A DNA stretch of 64,000 nucleotides. Source: Bacillus sp. FJAT-29814. GTDB taxonomy: Bacteria; Bacillota; Bacilli; Bacillales; Cytobacillaceae. A program made the position numbers and the translations under genes. The notes beneath the pieces were generated by a model. It was given only the letters and a program-made list of their open reading frames with translations, searched no databases and had not been told where the DNA came from. This document shows positions 53,398 through 62,304 of the stretch, one piece after another. The stretch covers positions 542,471 to 606,470 of the forward strand of contig NZ_LMTJ01000001.1 of the NCBI RefSeq assembly GCF_001510715.1, in the 5' to 3' direction. Within the stretch, counting starts at the first letter, position 1. Each line of letters opens with the position of its first letter.

Positions 53398-54381
53398 ATG
53401 TTGAAAGATATTTTTATGGGATTGTCACAAAATCAGTTTCTCAACAGCACGGCTAAAAAGTACGGTTTAAAATTAGGAGCACAAAGTGTTGTGGCAGGTA
53501 CAAATATCGAAGAAGCGATTAAAAGCATTAAGGACCTAAACGCTCAGGGGATTTCCTGCACGGTTGACAACCTTGGTGAATTCGTTTTTAAGGAAGAAGA
53601 AGCAACAGCTGCAAAGGAACAAATTCTTAAGGTAATCGATGCGATCCAAGAGAACCAGGCTGATGCACATATCTCATTAAAGCCAACCCAACTCGGACTT
53701 GATATCGATTATACTTTCTGCTTAAACAATGTAAGAGAAATCGTGGCCCAAGCAAATCAGTATAATATGTTTGTCAACATCGACATGGAGGATTTTAAAC
53801 ATCTTCAGCCTACGTTTGACCTGATGGATGACCTTTCAGTCGAATTTGATAATGTCGGTACAGTGATTCAAGCCTATTTCCATAAAGCGATGGACTATCT
53901 TGAAAGATATCAAAATTTACGCATTCGCCTTGTAAAGGGGGCTTATAAAGAACCTGCCGAAATTGCCTATCAGGATAAGCAGGACATTGATGCCAACTAT
54001 ATTAAGTTGATAGAATGGCATCTGTTACATGGCAAGTTCACATCGATTGCGACCCATGACCATCGAATCATTAACCATGTGAAGCAATTTGTAAAGAAAA
54101 ACAATATCCCTAATGATAAATTCGAGTTTCAAATGCTCTATGGTTTCAGGAAAGAGTTGCAATTACAGCTTGCGAAAGAAGGCTATAATTTCTGCACGTA
54201 CGTTCCATTTGGCAACGACTGGTATGGCTACTTCATGCGCCGTTTGGCGGAACGGCCACAAAATTTAAATCTCGTTGCCAAGCAGGTATTTAACAAGAAG
54301 ACAAACACAATCATTGGTGTGGCTGCAGGGGCCTTTATTTTGGGAAGATTGACGAAAACCTCCAATAAAAAACGTAAATAG
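53398..54381 (+). CDS. Proline dehydrogenase
   Basis: A 327-residue FAD-dependent proline dehydrogenase (PutB/FadM type), oxidising proline to pyrroline-5-carboxylate. The barrel motifs ISLKPTQLGLDID and RIRLVKGAYKEP, and the C-terminal YVPFGNDWYGYFMRRLAERP, are diagnostic. An additional C-terminal hydrophobic stretch (NTIIGVAAGAFILG) and basic tail may help membrane association. No P5C dehydrogenase gene is adjacent. Confidence 0.9.
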   Translation: MLKDIFMGLSQNQFLNSTAKKYGLKLGAQSVVAGTNIEEAIKSIKDLNAQGISCTVDNLGEFVFKEEEATAAKEQILKVIDAIQENQADAHISLKPTQLGLDIDYTFCLNNVREIVAQANQYNMFVNIDMEDFKHLQPTFDLMDDLSVEFDNVGTVIQAYFHKAMDYLERYQNLRIRLVKGAYKEPAEIAYQDKQDIDANYIKLIEWHLLHGKFTSIATHDHRIINHVKQFVKKNNIPNDKFEFQMLYGFRKELQLQLAKEGYNFCTYVPFGNDWYGYFMRRLAERPQNLNLVAKQVFNKKTNTIIGVAAGAFILGRLTKTSNKKRK

Positions 54382-54389
54382 AAAAAGGT

Positions 54390-54421
54390 AACCTCCCAAT
54401 TCCAGGATTGGGGGGTTTTAT
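54390..54421 (+). terminator. Terminator after the proline dehydrogenase gene
   Basis: AACCTCCCAAT pairs with ATTGGGGGGTT around a short loop, followed by T. Confidence 0.85.
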
Positions 54422-54442
54422 TTAACATGGTAAAAAGTGTAA

Positions 54443-54613
54443 GGCACAACAGGCAGTTCTGGGGGAACCTCGACGAATAGCGGTTCGACTAAAGAAGTTT
54501 TCCAAAACTGTACCGAGCTAAGAAAGGTTTATCCAAATGGAGTTCCATCGACGCACCCGGCATACCAGGCAAAAATGGACCGGGATAAAGACAACTACGC
54601 ATGTGAGAGCTAA
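54443..54613 (+). pseudogene. Remnant of an excalibur-domain surface protein
   Basis: Directly after a TAA, 56 codons encode a Gly/Ser/Thr linker (GTTGSSGGTSTNSGSTK) and an excalibur calcium-binding domain: FQNCTELRKVYPNGVP, then a MDRDKDNYACE end with the DxDxD loop and two Cys. No start codon or ribosome binding site is available in this frame, so only the C-terminal part of a former gene remains (such domains often end secreted nucleases or wall proteins). It lies between two intact genes. Confidence 0.7.
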
Positions 54614-54690
54614 CTAGTGAATATAAATGGAAGGGGACACAGATCGTGTCTCCTTTATTTATTTTGTGTGCCAAAAAGGCGGTGTTTTCT

Positions 54691-55236
54691 TTGAAACCTT
54701 CAATCAAGACTACTCAAGCTGAGTTCAGAAGGATCTCGAGGACAAAACGGCTTGTCATTGGGGCAATTTTCGCCAGCCTTGCAGCCGTTTTTCAGTCGGC
54801 CGGTGGTTTCCTACCTGGCGTTGGTTATTTCATTAGTCCACTGGCAACTGCACCAATCCTGTTTTACAGTATGTTATCCCTTCCATTAGGAGGGATGGCA
54901 TTTCTCCTAACTAACCTCTTGCTTCTTATTCTGCAGCCTAGTGAGCTAATGATTTTTCCGTTCACAACCGGGCTATTGGGCTTGGGCATGGGTATTGCTT
55001 TCCGTTTTTTCGGAACGAGGTGGGCCGTATCAGCGGTTGGCTCGTTAGTTTTAACTTTAGGAATTAGCAGTTTATTGTTCATTATCAAATTTCCCATCCT
55101 CGGTCCAGGGGTTGCTGGTTCATTTTCTTTATGGACAGCAGGGGGAATCCTGTTGTTTTCGTATGTCTACAGCTGGATTTGGATGGAGCTGGGCCGGGCT
55201 ATTTTTAATAGATTAATAAAAATAATATTGCCTTGA
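54691..55236 (+). CDS. Integral membrane protein, ECF-transporter S-component-like
   Basis: A 181-residue protein with about five hydrophobic helices after a basic N-terminus (RRISRTKRLVIGAIFASLAA). The size and the GFLPGVGYFISPLATAPI loop recall ECF transporter substrate-binding or DUF2232-like proteins, but I cannot assign a family. The TTG at 54691 follows GGCGGTG; the in-frame ATG-like frame from 54646 has no clear site. Confidence 0.65.
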   Translation: MKPSIKTTQAEFRRISRTKRLVIGAIFASLAAVFQSAGGFLPGVGYFISPLATAPILFYSMLSLPLGGMAFLLTNLLLLILQPSELMIFPFTTGLLGLGMGIAFRFFGTRWAVSAVGSLVLTLGISSLLFIIKFPILGPGVAGSFSLWTAGGILLFSYVYSWIWMELGRAIFNRLIKIILP

Positions 55237-55275
55237 ATTTACCATTTTCAAGGTGATATTGTAACAAAGAATAAT

Positions 55276-55293
55276 TTGTGAATTATTTCACAA
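55276..55293. promoter_or_regulatory. Fnr/Rex-type operator before the hydrogenase small-subunit gene
   Basis: TTGTGAATTATTTCACAA contains TGTGA-N6-TCACA, the Fnr consensus described for Bacillus, and also fits the Rex consensus at nearly all positions. It lies about 80 bases before the gene start. Confidence 0.65.
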
Positions 55294-55319
55294 AAAATAG
55301 ACGCCAGTTTTAGGAAAAC

Positions 55320-55341
55320 TCTATACTAATGATAGTATAGA
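55320..55341. promoter_or_regulatory. Inverted repeat overlapping the presumed hydrogenase-gene promoter
   Basis: TCTATACT, six bases, AGTATAGA: perfect eight-base arms that include possible -10 boxes TATACT or TAGTAT. It could be a second operator. Confidence 0.4.
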
Positions 55342-55371
55342 AGTCAATTTTTAAAGTGAGGGGTAGATACG

Positions 55372-56217
55372 ATGCCGCAATATAACTGGTTAGAGGCAAT
55401 AAACGTGACAGAGGAGCAGCTTGAGCAAACTGACCAGCGCCTGCCGGTCATTTGGATCAGCGCTTTGGATTGTACAGGCTGTAAGGAGGCTTTCCTTCGT
55501 TCCTTCGAACCATCGTCGTTAGATACCTTGCTACATTTCATTTCTCTGGAGTACAGTGAATTATTGTCAGCGGCAAGCGGATATCAGCTTGAGGAGCATA
55601 AGGAATCCATTTTTGAAAAATATGAGGGCCAATATGTATTGGCGGTGGAGGGCGGGATCCCTGGCAGTGATGAATACCTAATGATTGCCGGGAAGTCGGT
55701 ACGGGAGGAAATCATTCAAGCAGCTAGACATGCAAAGGCTGTTATTGCTTTTGGAAGTTGTTCGGCATGGGGAGGATTGCCGGCTGCAGGGGTAAATCCA
55801 ACCCAAGCCGCTGATATAAGAGCCGTTATACCAGAGGAGATCCCTGTCGCCCTGGTCCCAGGCTGTCCTCCGATTCCGGAAGTCATGATTGGAACGTTGC
55901 TGCATGTTCATTTCCATGGGGAACTGCCTGAGCTTGATAAAAAAATGCGGCCTAAGGAATTTTATAAAACAACGGTCCATATGAACTGCCATCGGAAGGC
56001 ATACTTTGACCAAAAATTATTTGCATTGTCTTATGATGATGAGGGCGCACAAAAAGGATACTGTTTATTTAAATTGGGATGTAAAGGGCCGACCGCGTTT
56101 AACGCCTGTGAATCGATTGACCAAGAACGTTGCATTGCAGCAGGTTTTTGCTGTATTGCCTGCTCTGAGAAAGATTTTTGGGACAAAGGCGGATTTAGCG
56201 GTAAGAAGCGAAAGTAG
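55372..56217 (+). CDS. [NiFe]-hydrogenase small subunit-like protein without a partner large subunit
   Basis: A 281-residue iron-sulfur protein with the full set of [NiFe]-hydrogenase small-subunit motifs: proximal cluster DCTGCKE, GSCSAWGG and PGCPPIPE; distal and medial clusters MNCHRKAYFD, GYCLFKLGCKGPTAFNAC and CIACSEKDFWD. It has neither a Tat signal peptide nor a C-terminal membrane anchor, so it should be cytoplasmic. No large subunit or maturation gene is present up to the window edge. It may work with a distant large subunit or serve another redox complex. A Fnr/Rex-type site lies upstream. Confidence 0.85.
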   Translation: MPQYNWLEAINVTEEQLEQTDQRLPVIWISALDCTGCKEAFLRSFEPSSLDTLLHFISLEYSELLSAASGYQLEEHKESIFEKYEGQYVLAVEGGIPGSDEYLMIAGKSVREEIIQAARHAKAVIAFGSCSAWGGLPAAGVNPTQAADIRAVIPEEIPVALVPGCPPIPEVMIGTLLHVHFHGELPELDKKMRPKEFYKTTVHMNCHRKAYFDQKLFALSYDDEGAQKGYCLFKLGCKGPTAFNACESIDQERCIAAGFCCIACSEKDFWDKGGFSGKKRK

Positions 56218-56225
56218 GATAGAGG

Positions 56226-56255
56226 AAGGCCAACCACTTGGGAGTTGGCCTTTTT
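56226..56255. terminator. Terminator between the hydrogenase gene and the convergent ATPase gene
   Basis: AAGGCCAAC pairs with GTTGGCCTT around a nine-base loop, followed by T. Confidence 0.88.
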
Positions 56256-56258
56256 CAA

Positions 56259-58958
56259 TTAGAAATGGCTGGTCTTTTTGTGGTGTGTATCGGCCGGCGT
56301 TTGGAATATTCTCTTTCCTGCTTTCCATAGTTCGTTGAACATAACCGGCAATATCGAAAGGGCAAGCACCAGAAGCCAATCTTTAACTGTTAATACTCTA
56401 ATTTCAAATATCCTGTTAAAAACTAGTGTGTTGACCAAAACAGCCTGGATTGTGATGCCCAGCAGAATCGACCCCAGCAAATATTTATTGGTCATAAACC
56501 CAATTTGAAAAATGGATTTATGATTATTCCTAAGGTTAAGCGAGTGAAATAGTTGCGAGACACTCAGAGTAATAAACGCCATTGTCTGAGCATGGATAAG
56601 GGCATCGGCCGGAATGTGGCCAAAGTCGATTGAAAAAATGGAGCCAGACCCGGTGTATAGCGACAACCCGGCGATAAAGGCAAACAGAGTAATCACCCCA
56701 ATAATCAAGCCATTCACCAGTGTAAAGGTTCCGCTGCCGTGAGCAAAAATGCTTTCTTTAATAGATCGCGGTTTTTCCTTCATCACATCAGGGTCATCCG
56801 GATCAAGACCGAGCGAGATGGAGGGAAGGGTGTCGGTAATTAAATTGATCCATAAAATATGAATCGCAGTCAAGGGAGCTGGCCAGCCCAGTAATATCGC
56901 AAAGAATAGCGTGAAAATTTCCCCCAGATTGCAGGATAGTAGAAAGAGAATCGATTTTTTGATATTTTGATAAATATTCCTACCTTCCTCGACTGCAGCC
57001 ACAATTGTGGAGAAATTATCATCGGTCAGCACGATATCGGCAGCCCCTTTGGCAACATCGGTGCCGCTTAAGCCCATTGCGACACCGACATCGGCAGCCT
57101 GAAGTGAAGGTGCATCATTGACACCATCACCGGTCATGGAAGCAATTTCTCCATTTGCTTTTAGTGCCTTTACAATTTTCACTTTATGCTCAGGAGAGAC
57201 CCGGGCAAACACACGAATTCTCCTCACTTTTTCGTTCAGTTCACTTTCTGATTGCGAATCAAGCTCCGAGCCCGCGATCGTTTCCTTCTCGTCCGTGGCA
57301 ATTCCAAGTTCCTTGGCAATGGCGAAGGCCGTTTTTTGATGGTCACCGGTAATCATAATAGTCGAGATGCCGGCATCTTTACATTGTGTAATGGAGGCTT
57401 TAACTTCGTCTCTTGGAGGGTCAATCATACCAGTAAGTCCCAATAAAGTGAGGCCGCTTTCAAGCTGCTCCTGTGTAAACTCCTCTGTTGAATTCACTTC
57501 TTTATAAGCAATGACCAATACCCTAAGGGCTTCATCAGACATTCGATTCGCCTGTTCTTTTACCATGTCGCATTGGCGATCCGTTATGGGAATGATTTCA
57601 CCATAGTCTAAAATTTGGGTGGTTAGCGGCAAGATGCTTTCTATTGCCCCTTTTACCATAGCGAAATAGCGGCCATCCCGTTGATGCACGGTTGTCATCA
57701 TTTTTCGCTCGGAATCAAACGGAACTTCAAATACACGATCAAAGTCTTTCTCTAGGTGCTGCTTATCGAATCCAAGTTTTTTGGCGGCAACAACCAGGGC
57801 GATTTCTGTCGGGTCACCTGTTTGTTCAGTGTCAGTTACAATTGCATCATTACATAGTACCATTGCTTCAACAAACCGTTTTTCGGATTGATTCTCGATT
57901 TTCAAGGCAGTAAGCGGGACATATTTGCCATTGGTAAACACCTTTGTGACCGTCATTTTATTTTGTGTCAGTGTTCCGGTCTTATCAGAACAAATCACGC
58001 TGACTGCTCCCAAGGTCTCAACAGCGGGGAGCTTCCTGACAACAGCCCGCCGTTTGATCATCCGTTGAACACCAAGGGCGAGGACAATCGTCACAATCGC
58101 AGGGAGTCCTTCCGGAATCGCGGCTACAGCAAGGCTTACCGCTATCAGGAACATATCCAAGGCTTCTCTGCCTTGAAAAAAGCCGATTAAAAAGATAACA
58201 GCGGATATAAGGACGGCACCAATCCCAAGGATTTTTCCTAGCTCTGCTAGTTTTACCTGCAAAGGAGTCATTTCACGTTTTTGGCTGCCCAACATGTCGG
58301 CAATCTTGCCGATTTCCGTATTCATCCCGGTGTTGACCACGACCCCGATGCCACGGCCATATGTTGACAGCGTCGACATAAACGCCATATTGCGCTGATC
58401 GGCGATGGGAATCTCGCCCACGGCAAGCCAGTCAGCCTGTTTATCGACGGGGACAGATTCACCTGTGAGAGACGATTCTTCCATTTTTAAATTGGCTGTT
58501 TCAATCAAACGTAAATCAGCTGGGATAAACCGTCCTGCATCAATCATGACAACATCACCGGGCACAAGCAATTCTGACGGGATTTCACTGATATTCCCGT
58601 CCCGTTTGATAACCGCTTTTGGAGTGGTCATTTTTTTCAATTCCTCTAGCGCTCTCTCCGCTTTTGCTTCTTGGATCACACCGATAACCGAATTGAGGAG
58701 AATAACAAGTATAATAATAGCAGCATCACTGTACTCGCCAACAAAGATGGAAATAACCGCAGCAACAATGAGGATGTAAATGAGAGGGCTGTTAATCTGT
58801 TCAAAAAATAGTACGAAAATGGATGGTTTTTTGTGTTCACTAAATTCATTAGGCCCAAAACGCTGCAAGCGTGATTCGGCTTGTTTTTGGGAAAGTCCAG
58901 TTGAAGCATCTGTATCTAATTCTTTCATTACCTCAGCATTACTTTTGGCATGCCACAT
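56259..58958 (-). CDS. Calcium-transporting P-type ATPase (P2A, YloB-like)
   Basis: An 899-residue P2-type cation ATPase. TGES in the actuator loop, CSDKTGTLTQNKM at the phosphorylation site, MTGDGVNDAPSL at the hinge, and AAIPEGLPAIVT in helix 4 are intact; PEGLP is the calcium-site signature of SERCA-like pumps. Helices 5-10 carry ILWINLITDTLPS. It exports Ca2+ from the cytoplasm. Monocistronic. The C-terminal KTSHF tail is unremarkable. Confidence 0.92.
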   Translation of the reverse strand: MWHAKSNAEVMKELDTDASTGLSQKQAESRLQRFGPNEFSEHKKPSIFVLFFEQINSPLIYILIVAAVISIFVGEYSDAAIIILVILLNSVIGVIQEAKAERALEELKKMTTPKAVIKRDGNISEIPSELLVPGDVVMIDAGRFIPADLRLIETANLKMEESSLTGESVPVDKQADWLAVGEIPIADQRNMAFMSTLSTYGRGIGVVVNTGMNTEIGKIADMLGSQKREMTPLQVKLAELGKILGIGAVLISAVIFLIGFFQGREALDMFLIAVSLAVAAIPEGLPAIVTIVLALGVQRMIKRRAVVRKLPAVETLGAVSVICSDKTGTLTQNKMTVTKVFTNGKYVPLTALKIENQSEKRFVEAMVLCNDAIVTDTEQTGDPTEIALVVAAKKLGFDKQHLEKDFDRVFEVPFDSERKMMTTVHQRDGRYFAMVKGAIESILPLTTQILDYGEIIPITDRQCDMVKEQANRMSDEALRVLVIAYKEVNSTEEFTQEQLESGLTLLGLTGMIDPPRDEVKASITQCKDAGISTIMITGDHQKTAFAIAKELGIATDEKETIAGSELDSQSESELNEKVRRIRVFARVSPEHKVKIVKALKANGEIASMTGDGVNDAPSLQAADVGVAMGLSGTDVAKGAADIVLTDDNFSTIVAAVEEGRNIYQNIKKSILFLLSCNLGEIFTLFFAILLGWPAPLTAIHILWINLITDTLPSISLGLDPDDPDVMKEKPRSIKESIFAHGSGTFTLVNGLIIGVITLFAFIAGLSLYTGSGSIFSIDFGHIPADALIHAQTMAFITLSVSQLFHSLNLRNNHKSIFQIGFMTNKYLLGSILLGITIQAVLVNTLVFNRIFEIRVLTVKDWLLVLALSILPVMFNELWKAGKRIFQTPADTHHKKTSHF

Positions 58959-59060
58959 GAAACTTCACCCTTCCAAATAATTTTGAAATGGAAAATCTAT
59001 CTAATTTCATTAAACCATATTGCTGGTCGTAAAGCCGTTTCCACGGGGTAAAGTCATAAA

Positions 59061-59078
59061 TTGTTCAAACATTCACAT
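59061..59078. promoter_or_regulatory. Weak Rex/Fnr-like site before the universal stress gene
   Basis: TTGTTCAAACATTCACAT resembles the left-degenerate site at 62228 and keeps the TTCACA half. It is the only regulatory-looking element in the 308-base gap 58959-59266. Confidence 0.3.
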
Positions 59079-59266
59079 TGATTTGTTGGTAAAATTTTCA
59101 TACAATAAAGGTGAAGGGGTGGCCCTTTCAAACTAGAAGTTAATAGTAAGTGGTTATCTTTGTGGATGTGGAGCCGTCCTGTTGACACCATTTGTTTCTC
59201 GTCAGATCTTTTGAACACAGTCAAAAGGTCTTTTGTCATTTCTACTACTTTATTGGAGGGAATAAC

Positions 59267-59701
59267 ATGAAGAATCGAATTGTAGTCGGTATTGATGGTT
59301 CGAATCATTCTCTTGAGGCCTTAAAGGAGGCCGTTCGATTGGCAGAGGCATATCAAAGTAAGCTTTTCTTGGTCAATGTGCAGCCTTCCTACAACTTCTT
59401 TCACACTAAAATGTTTATTAATGATGAATTGATTAAAGAATATCAAAGGGAGATGTTTGAGGAAGCGACAAAACTGGCAGCTGACTTTATGCAAGCACAG
59501 AAGGTGGATTATGAACTGATTCTAAGGATTGGCGATCCTACGCAGCAAATTTGCAAACTTGCAAAAGAATTATCCTCTCAATATATCGTTATTGGGTCAC
59601 GCGGCATAGGATTAATTAAAGGTACTGTACTAGGGAGTGTTTCAAATGGAGTCCTTCATGAATCCCGGGTACCCGTATTAATTATTCCAAAGCGAAATTA
59701 G
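59267..59701 (+). CDS. Universal stress protein (UspA family)
   Basis: A 144-residue single-domain UspA protein. VVGIDGSNHSLEAL opens the fold and GSRGIGLIKGTVLGSVSN matches the ATP-binding G-x2-G-x9-G-S/T pattern. AATTGGAGGG precedes the ATG at 59267; the longer frame from 59192 has no ribosome binding site. Confidence 0.9.
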   Translation: MKNRIVVGIDGSNHSLEALKEAVRLAEAYQSKLFLVNVQPSYNFFHTKMFINDELIKEYQREMFEEATKLAADFMQAQKVDYELILRIGDPTQQICKLAKELSSQYIVIGSRGIGLIKGTVLGSVSNGVLHESRVPVLIIPKRN

Positions 59702-59739
59702 CCAGGGCTTTTTCGGATGGAATCAAGGGGGAAGGCAGG

Positions 59740-60234
59740 ATGTCCTATAAACTTTATGGGGCAATTGGGTTTGGTTTGGGTGGATTGATAGCAGGCATTG
59801 CGGGAGATTACATGGTCCAGGCGTTTCTTTTGTCAGGGTTTTTAGGAAGCGCTTTCCTGACAATCCCTGCCCGTAATATTAAGCTAACAGTGATGGCAGG
59901 GATTTTTGGTGGAATCGGATTTTTCATTGGTTTCGCCGTTCCGATTTTTGTGTTTCTGACGTTCTTTGAGCTTCCGTTAAAGTACCTATTTATTGGATTA
60001 TTCTTGGGCCTTACCGTCGGACTGCTAATTGGAATTGTTTTTCGTAATATTAAAGACTTTATGGTCTGGGGGACAGTTGGGTTTGGACTTAGCTGGTGGA
60101 TCGCCTTTAGCATGTTGGAGTGGTTCCGCGCCGCTCTTCCTGGAATTTTTTCCGGAGTGGTCATGATGATTGCCTGTGCTATTGGTGGTGCCTGTTTGGG
60201 GCACGCCGCGTCAAAATCCAAACGAAGGAATTAA
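59740..60234 (+). CDS. Glycine-rich membrane protein of unknown function
   Basis: A 164-residue protein made of about five Gly-rich hydrophobic helices with GxxxG-like spacing (AIGFGLGGLIAGIAG; GIFGGIGFFIGFAV; GLFLGLTVGLLIGIV), ending in a short basic tail (SKSKRRN). It follows the UspA gene by 38 bases and shares a terminator, so it may be co-expressed. I do not recognise a named family. Confidence 0.75.
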   Translation: MSYKLYGAIGFGLGGLIAGIAGDYMVQAFLLSGFLGSAFLTIPARNIKLTVMAGIFGGIGFFIGFAVPIFVFLTFFELPLKYLFIGLFLGLTVGLLIGIVFRNIKDFMVWGTVGFGLSWWIAFSMLEWFRAALPGIFSGVVMMIACAIGGACLGHAASKSKRRN

Positions 60235-60240
60235 AATTCA

Positions 60241-60270
60241 AGCATCGGAGTTCCGATGCTTTTGCTTTTT
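60241..60270 (+). terminator. Terminator after the UspA/membrane-protein unit
   Basis: AGCATCGGA pairs with TCCGATGCT around a two-base gap, followed by a T-rich tail. Confidence 0.8.
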
Positions 60271-60353
60271 TACCTGGTTTTAAATATGTATATTCCTCCC
60301 AGTCAAAGCACAAAATAGCTTTGGTTTGTTAGTAAAATCTAGGAGGGAAATTG

Positions 60354-62084
60354 ATGAATAAAAGCGTGATTTCTTTGATCATTTGTTGTTTATTGGGGTG
60401 GTCAGGGAATACATATGTTTCTGCCCAAGCTTTGGAAGATCATCATGATACAGATGTCTCGGCTAAACCAAATGTTGAAGTGGTCCGGCAAAATCCGACA
60501 GATGACCAGGGATTATCGGAGGAATACCATGGCCATATTTCGAATCGTCCAGAAACAAAACAGAAAAAGGTCAAGCCTCCTGCGCCAAGTCAGCGTTATA
60601 TTCAAATTCAGCTTTTGGGAATTAACGACTTGCATGGTCAATTAAATGTAACCCGAAACGTAGGCGGTAAGCCTGCGGGCCGTGCCGACTATCTAGCAGC
60701 CTATTTAAAGCAACGGGCTGCAGAAAATAAGAATACACTTCTCGTCCAGGCAGGGGACATGATCGGAGCAAGCCCGCCGGTTTCAGCTTTGCTGCAGGAT
60801 GAACCGACCATCGAATTTTTGAACAGAATGGGCTTTGACATTGGTACCGTAGGGAATCATGAGTTTGATGAAGGAGTGAATGAGCTGCTCCGCTTGATTC
60901 ATGGAGGTGCTCACCCGAAAACAGGAAATTTTGCTGGCTCCAAATTCCCTTGGGTTGTAGCAAATGTCGTGAATAAGGAAACAGGCAAGACGATCTTGCC
61001 ACCCCATCAAGTAATCAGAGTGAATGGAATGCCGATTGGTTTTATCGGCGTCGTAACAAAAGAAACACCCACTATTGTGGTTCCAAGCGGCGTGGCTGGT
61101 TTGGAATTCACCGATGAAGTGGAAGCGATTAATCGAAGTGTCGCGGAATTGAAGAAACAGGGTGTAAGGGCGATCGTAGTACTAGCTCATAATCCGGGCA
61201 GCTCCGGACCGAACGGCGAAAACCCGACAGGAGAGCTTGTGGACATCGCCAATCGTGTCGACGATGAAGTCGATGTTATTTTCGGCGGCCACAATCATGC
61301 CTATATGAACGCGACGGTTGACAATAAATTGGTGGTTCAGTCGTACTCATATGGCACCGCTTTTTCTGATGTCGATCTTGAAATTGACCCTAAAACAAAG
61401 GATATTGTGACGAAACGGGCAGAAATTGTCACCACGTTCCAGGAGGGAATCCAACCTGATCCTGAAATCAGGCAAATGATTGAGGGGTACGAGGCAAAAA
61501 TCGAACCAATTGTAAATGAGGTTGTCGGCTCTACAACGACTGCCTTAACCTCAAAGCAGAATGAAAACGGCGAATCCGTGCTAGGCGACTTTATTGCCGA
61601 TTCACAAAGGATCGCATTAAAGACTGATTTTGCTTTCATGAATCCCGGCGGCATCCGTGCCGACATTGATTCCGGAGATATAACTTGGGGTGAAGTTTAT
61701 ACCGTTCAGCCATTTAACAATGATATGATAAGAATGACCATGACGGGCCAGCAAATCCGTAATCTGTTAAACCAGCAATGGGGAGCAAAAACTACCATGC
61801 TGCAAATTTCCGGTCTGAGCTACACTTGGGATTCAAACAAGCCATCCGGACAAAAGGTAGTGGACATTACGCTGGCAGACGGCTCACCGATTGACCCAAA
61901 TAAATCGTATACTGTTGCGGCAAATATCTTTTTAGCAGGCGGAGGTGACGGCTTCACTGAATTCACCAAAGCCCAAAACAAGGAAGTAGGACCTGTAGAT
62001 TTAGATGTGCTCGTTGCCTATATCAAGGCCCAGCCGAAACCATTCACTTATGGATTGCAAAATAGGATTCGCAAGCTGCAATAG
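60354..62084 (+). CDS. Secreted bifunctional metallophosphatase/5'-nucleotidase
   Basis: A 576-residue exported enzyme. A signal peptide (ISLIICCLLGWSGNTYVSAQ) precedes a calcineurin-like metallophosphatase domain (GINDLHGQL, AGDMIGASPP, VGNHEFDEG, GGHNHAYMN) and a C-terminal 5'-nucleotidase domain (FMNPGGIRADID; TVQPFNNDM; ANIFLAGGGDGFTEF). It should hydrolyse extracellular nucleotides. AGGAGGG lies six bases before the ATG at 60354. There is no LPXTG anchor, so the product is released or loosely wall-bound. Confidence 0.92.
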   Translation: MNKSVISLIICCLLGWSGNTYVSAQALEDHHDTDVSAKPNVEVVRQNPTDDQGLSEEYHGHISNRPETKQKKVKPPAPSQRYIQIQLLGINDLHGQLNVTRNVGGKPAGRADYLAAYLKQRAAENKNTLLVQAGDMIGASPPVSALLQDEPTIEFLNRMGFDIGTVGNHEFDEGVNELLRLIHGGAHPKTGNFAGSKFPWVVANVVNKETGKTILPPHQVIRVNGMPIGFIGVVTKETPTIVVPSGVAGLEFTDEVEAINRSVAELKKQGVRAIVVLAHNPGSSGPNGENPTGELVDIANRVDDEVDVIFGGHNHAYMNATVDNKLVVQSYSYGTAFSDVDLEIDPKTKDIVTKRAEIVTTFQEGIQPDPEIRQMIEGYEAKIEPIVNEVVGSTTTALTSKQNENGESVLGDFIADSQRIALKTDFAFMNPGGIRADIDSGDITWGEVYTVQPFNNDMIRMTMTGQQIRNLLNQQWGAKTTMLQISGLSYTWDSNKPSGQKVVDITLADGSPIDPNKSYTVAANIFLAGGGDGFTEFTKAQNKEVGPVDLDVLVAYIKAQPKPFTYGLQNRIRKLQ

Positions 62085-62114
62085 AAAGCATTTTGGAACT
62101 TCTTTTAACAAACA

Positions 62115-62147
62115 AAAGACTGTGATTCGTTTGTCACAGTCTTTTTT
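62115..62147 (+). terminator. Terminator after the 5'-nucleotidase gene
   Basis: AAAGACTGTGA pairs with TCACAGTCTTT around a short loop, followed by T. Confidence 0.9.
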
Positions 62148-62167
62148 GCATAATTATTAAATGGAAA

Positions 62168-62210
62168 TGGAAACGCTTCATTTAGAAACATTGATTTAAA
62201 GCGTTTTCAA
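62168..62210. promoter_or_regulatory. Two cre-like sites upstream of the adhE unit
   Basis: TGGAAACGCTTCAT (62168-62181) and, on the minus strand, TTGAAAACGCTTTAA (62210-62196) are close to the CcpA cre consensus TGWAANCGNTNWCA, each with at least one deviation. Catabolite control of fermentation genes is plausible. Confidence 0.45.
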
Positions 62211-62227
62211 TCGATTTAATTCAAAGT

Positions 62228-62245
62228 TTGTTCAATATTTCACAA
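62228..62245. promoter_or_regulatory. Rex/Fnr-like operator, upstream copy
   Basis: TTGTTCAATATTTCACAA matches the Rex consensus TTGTGAAATATTTCACAA except for two bases in the left half. It precedes the small gene at 62305. Confidence 0.55.
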
Positions 62246-62304
62246 ACTTAAGTGGGTGATCTTATGTTACATTTAACTCATAAAGGAACAAGGAGTGATA
62301 AAAA

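Noticed and set aside
54489-54707. Minus-strand frame across the gap after the proline dehydrogenase gene
   Set aside because: The plus strand of the same stretch encodes a recognisable excalibur domain, which explains the open frame.
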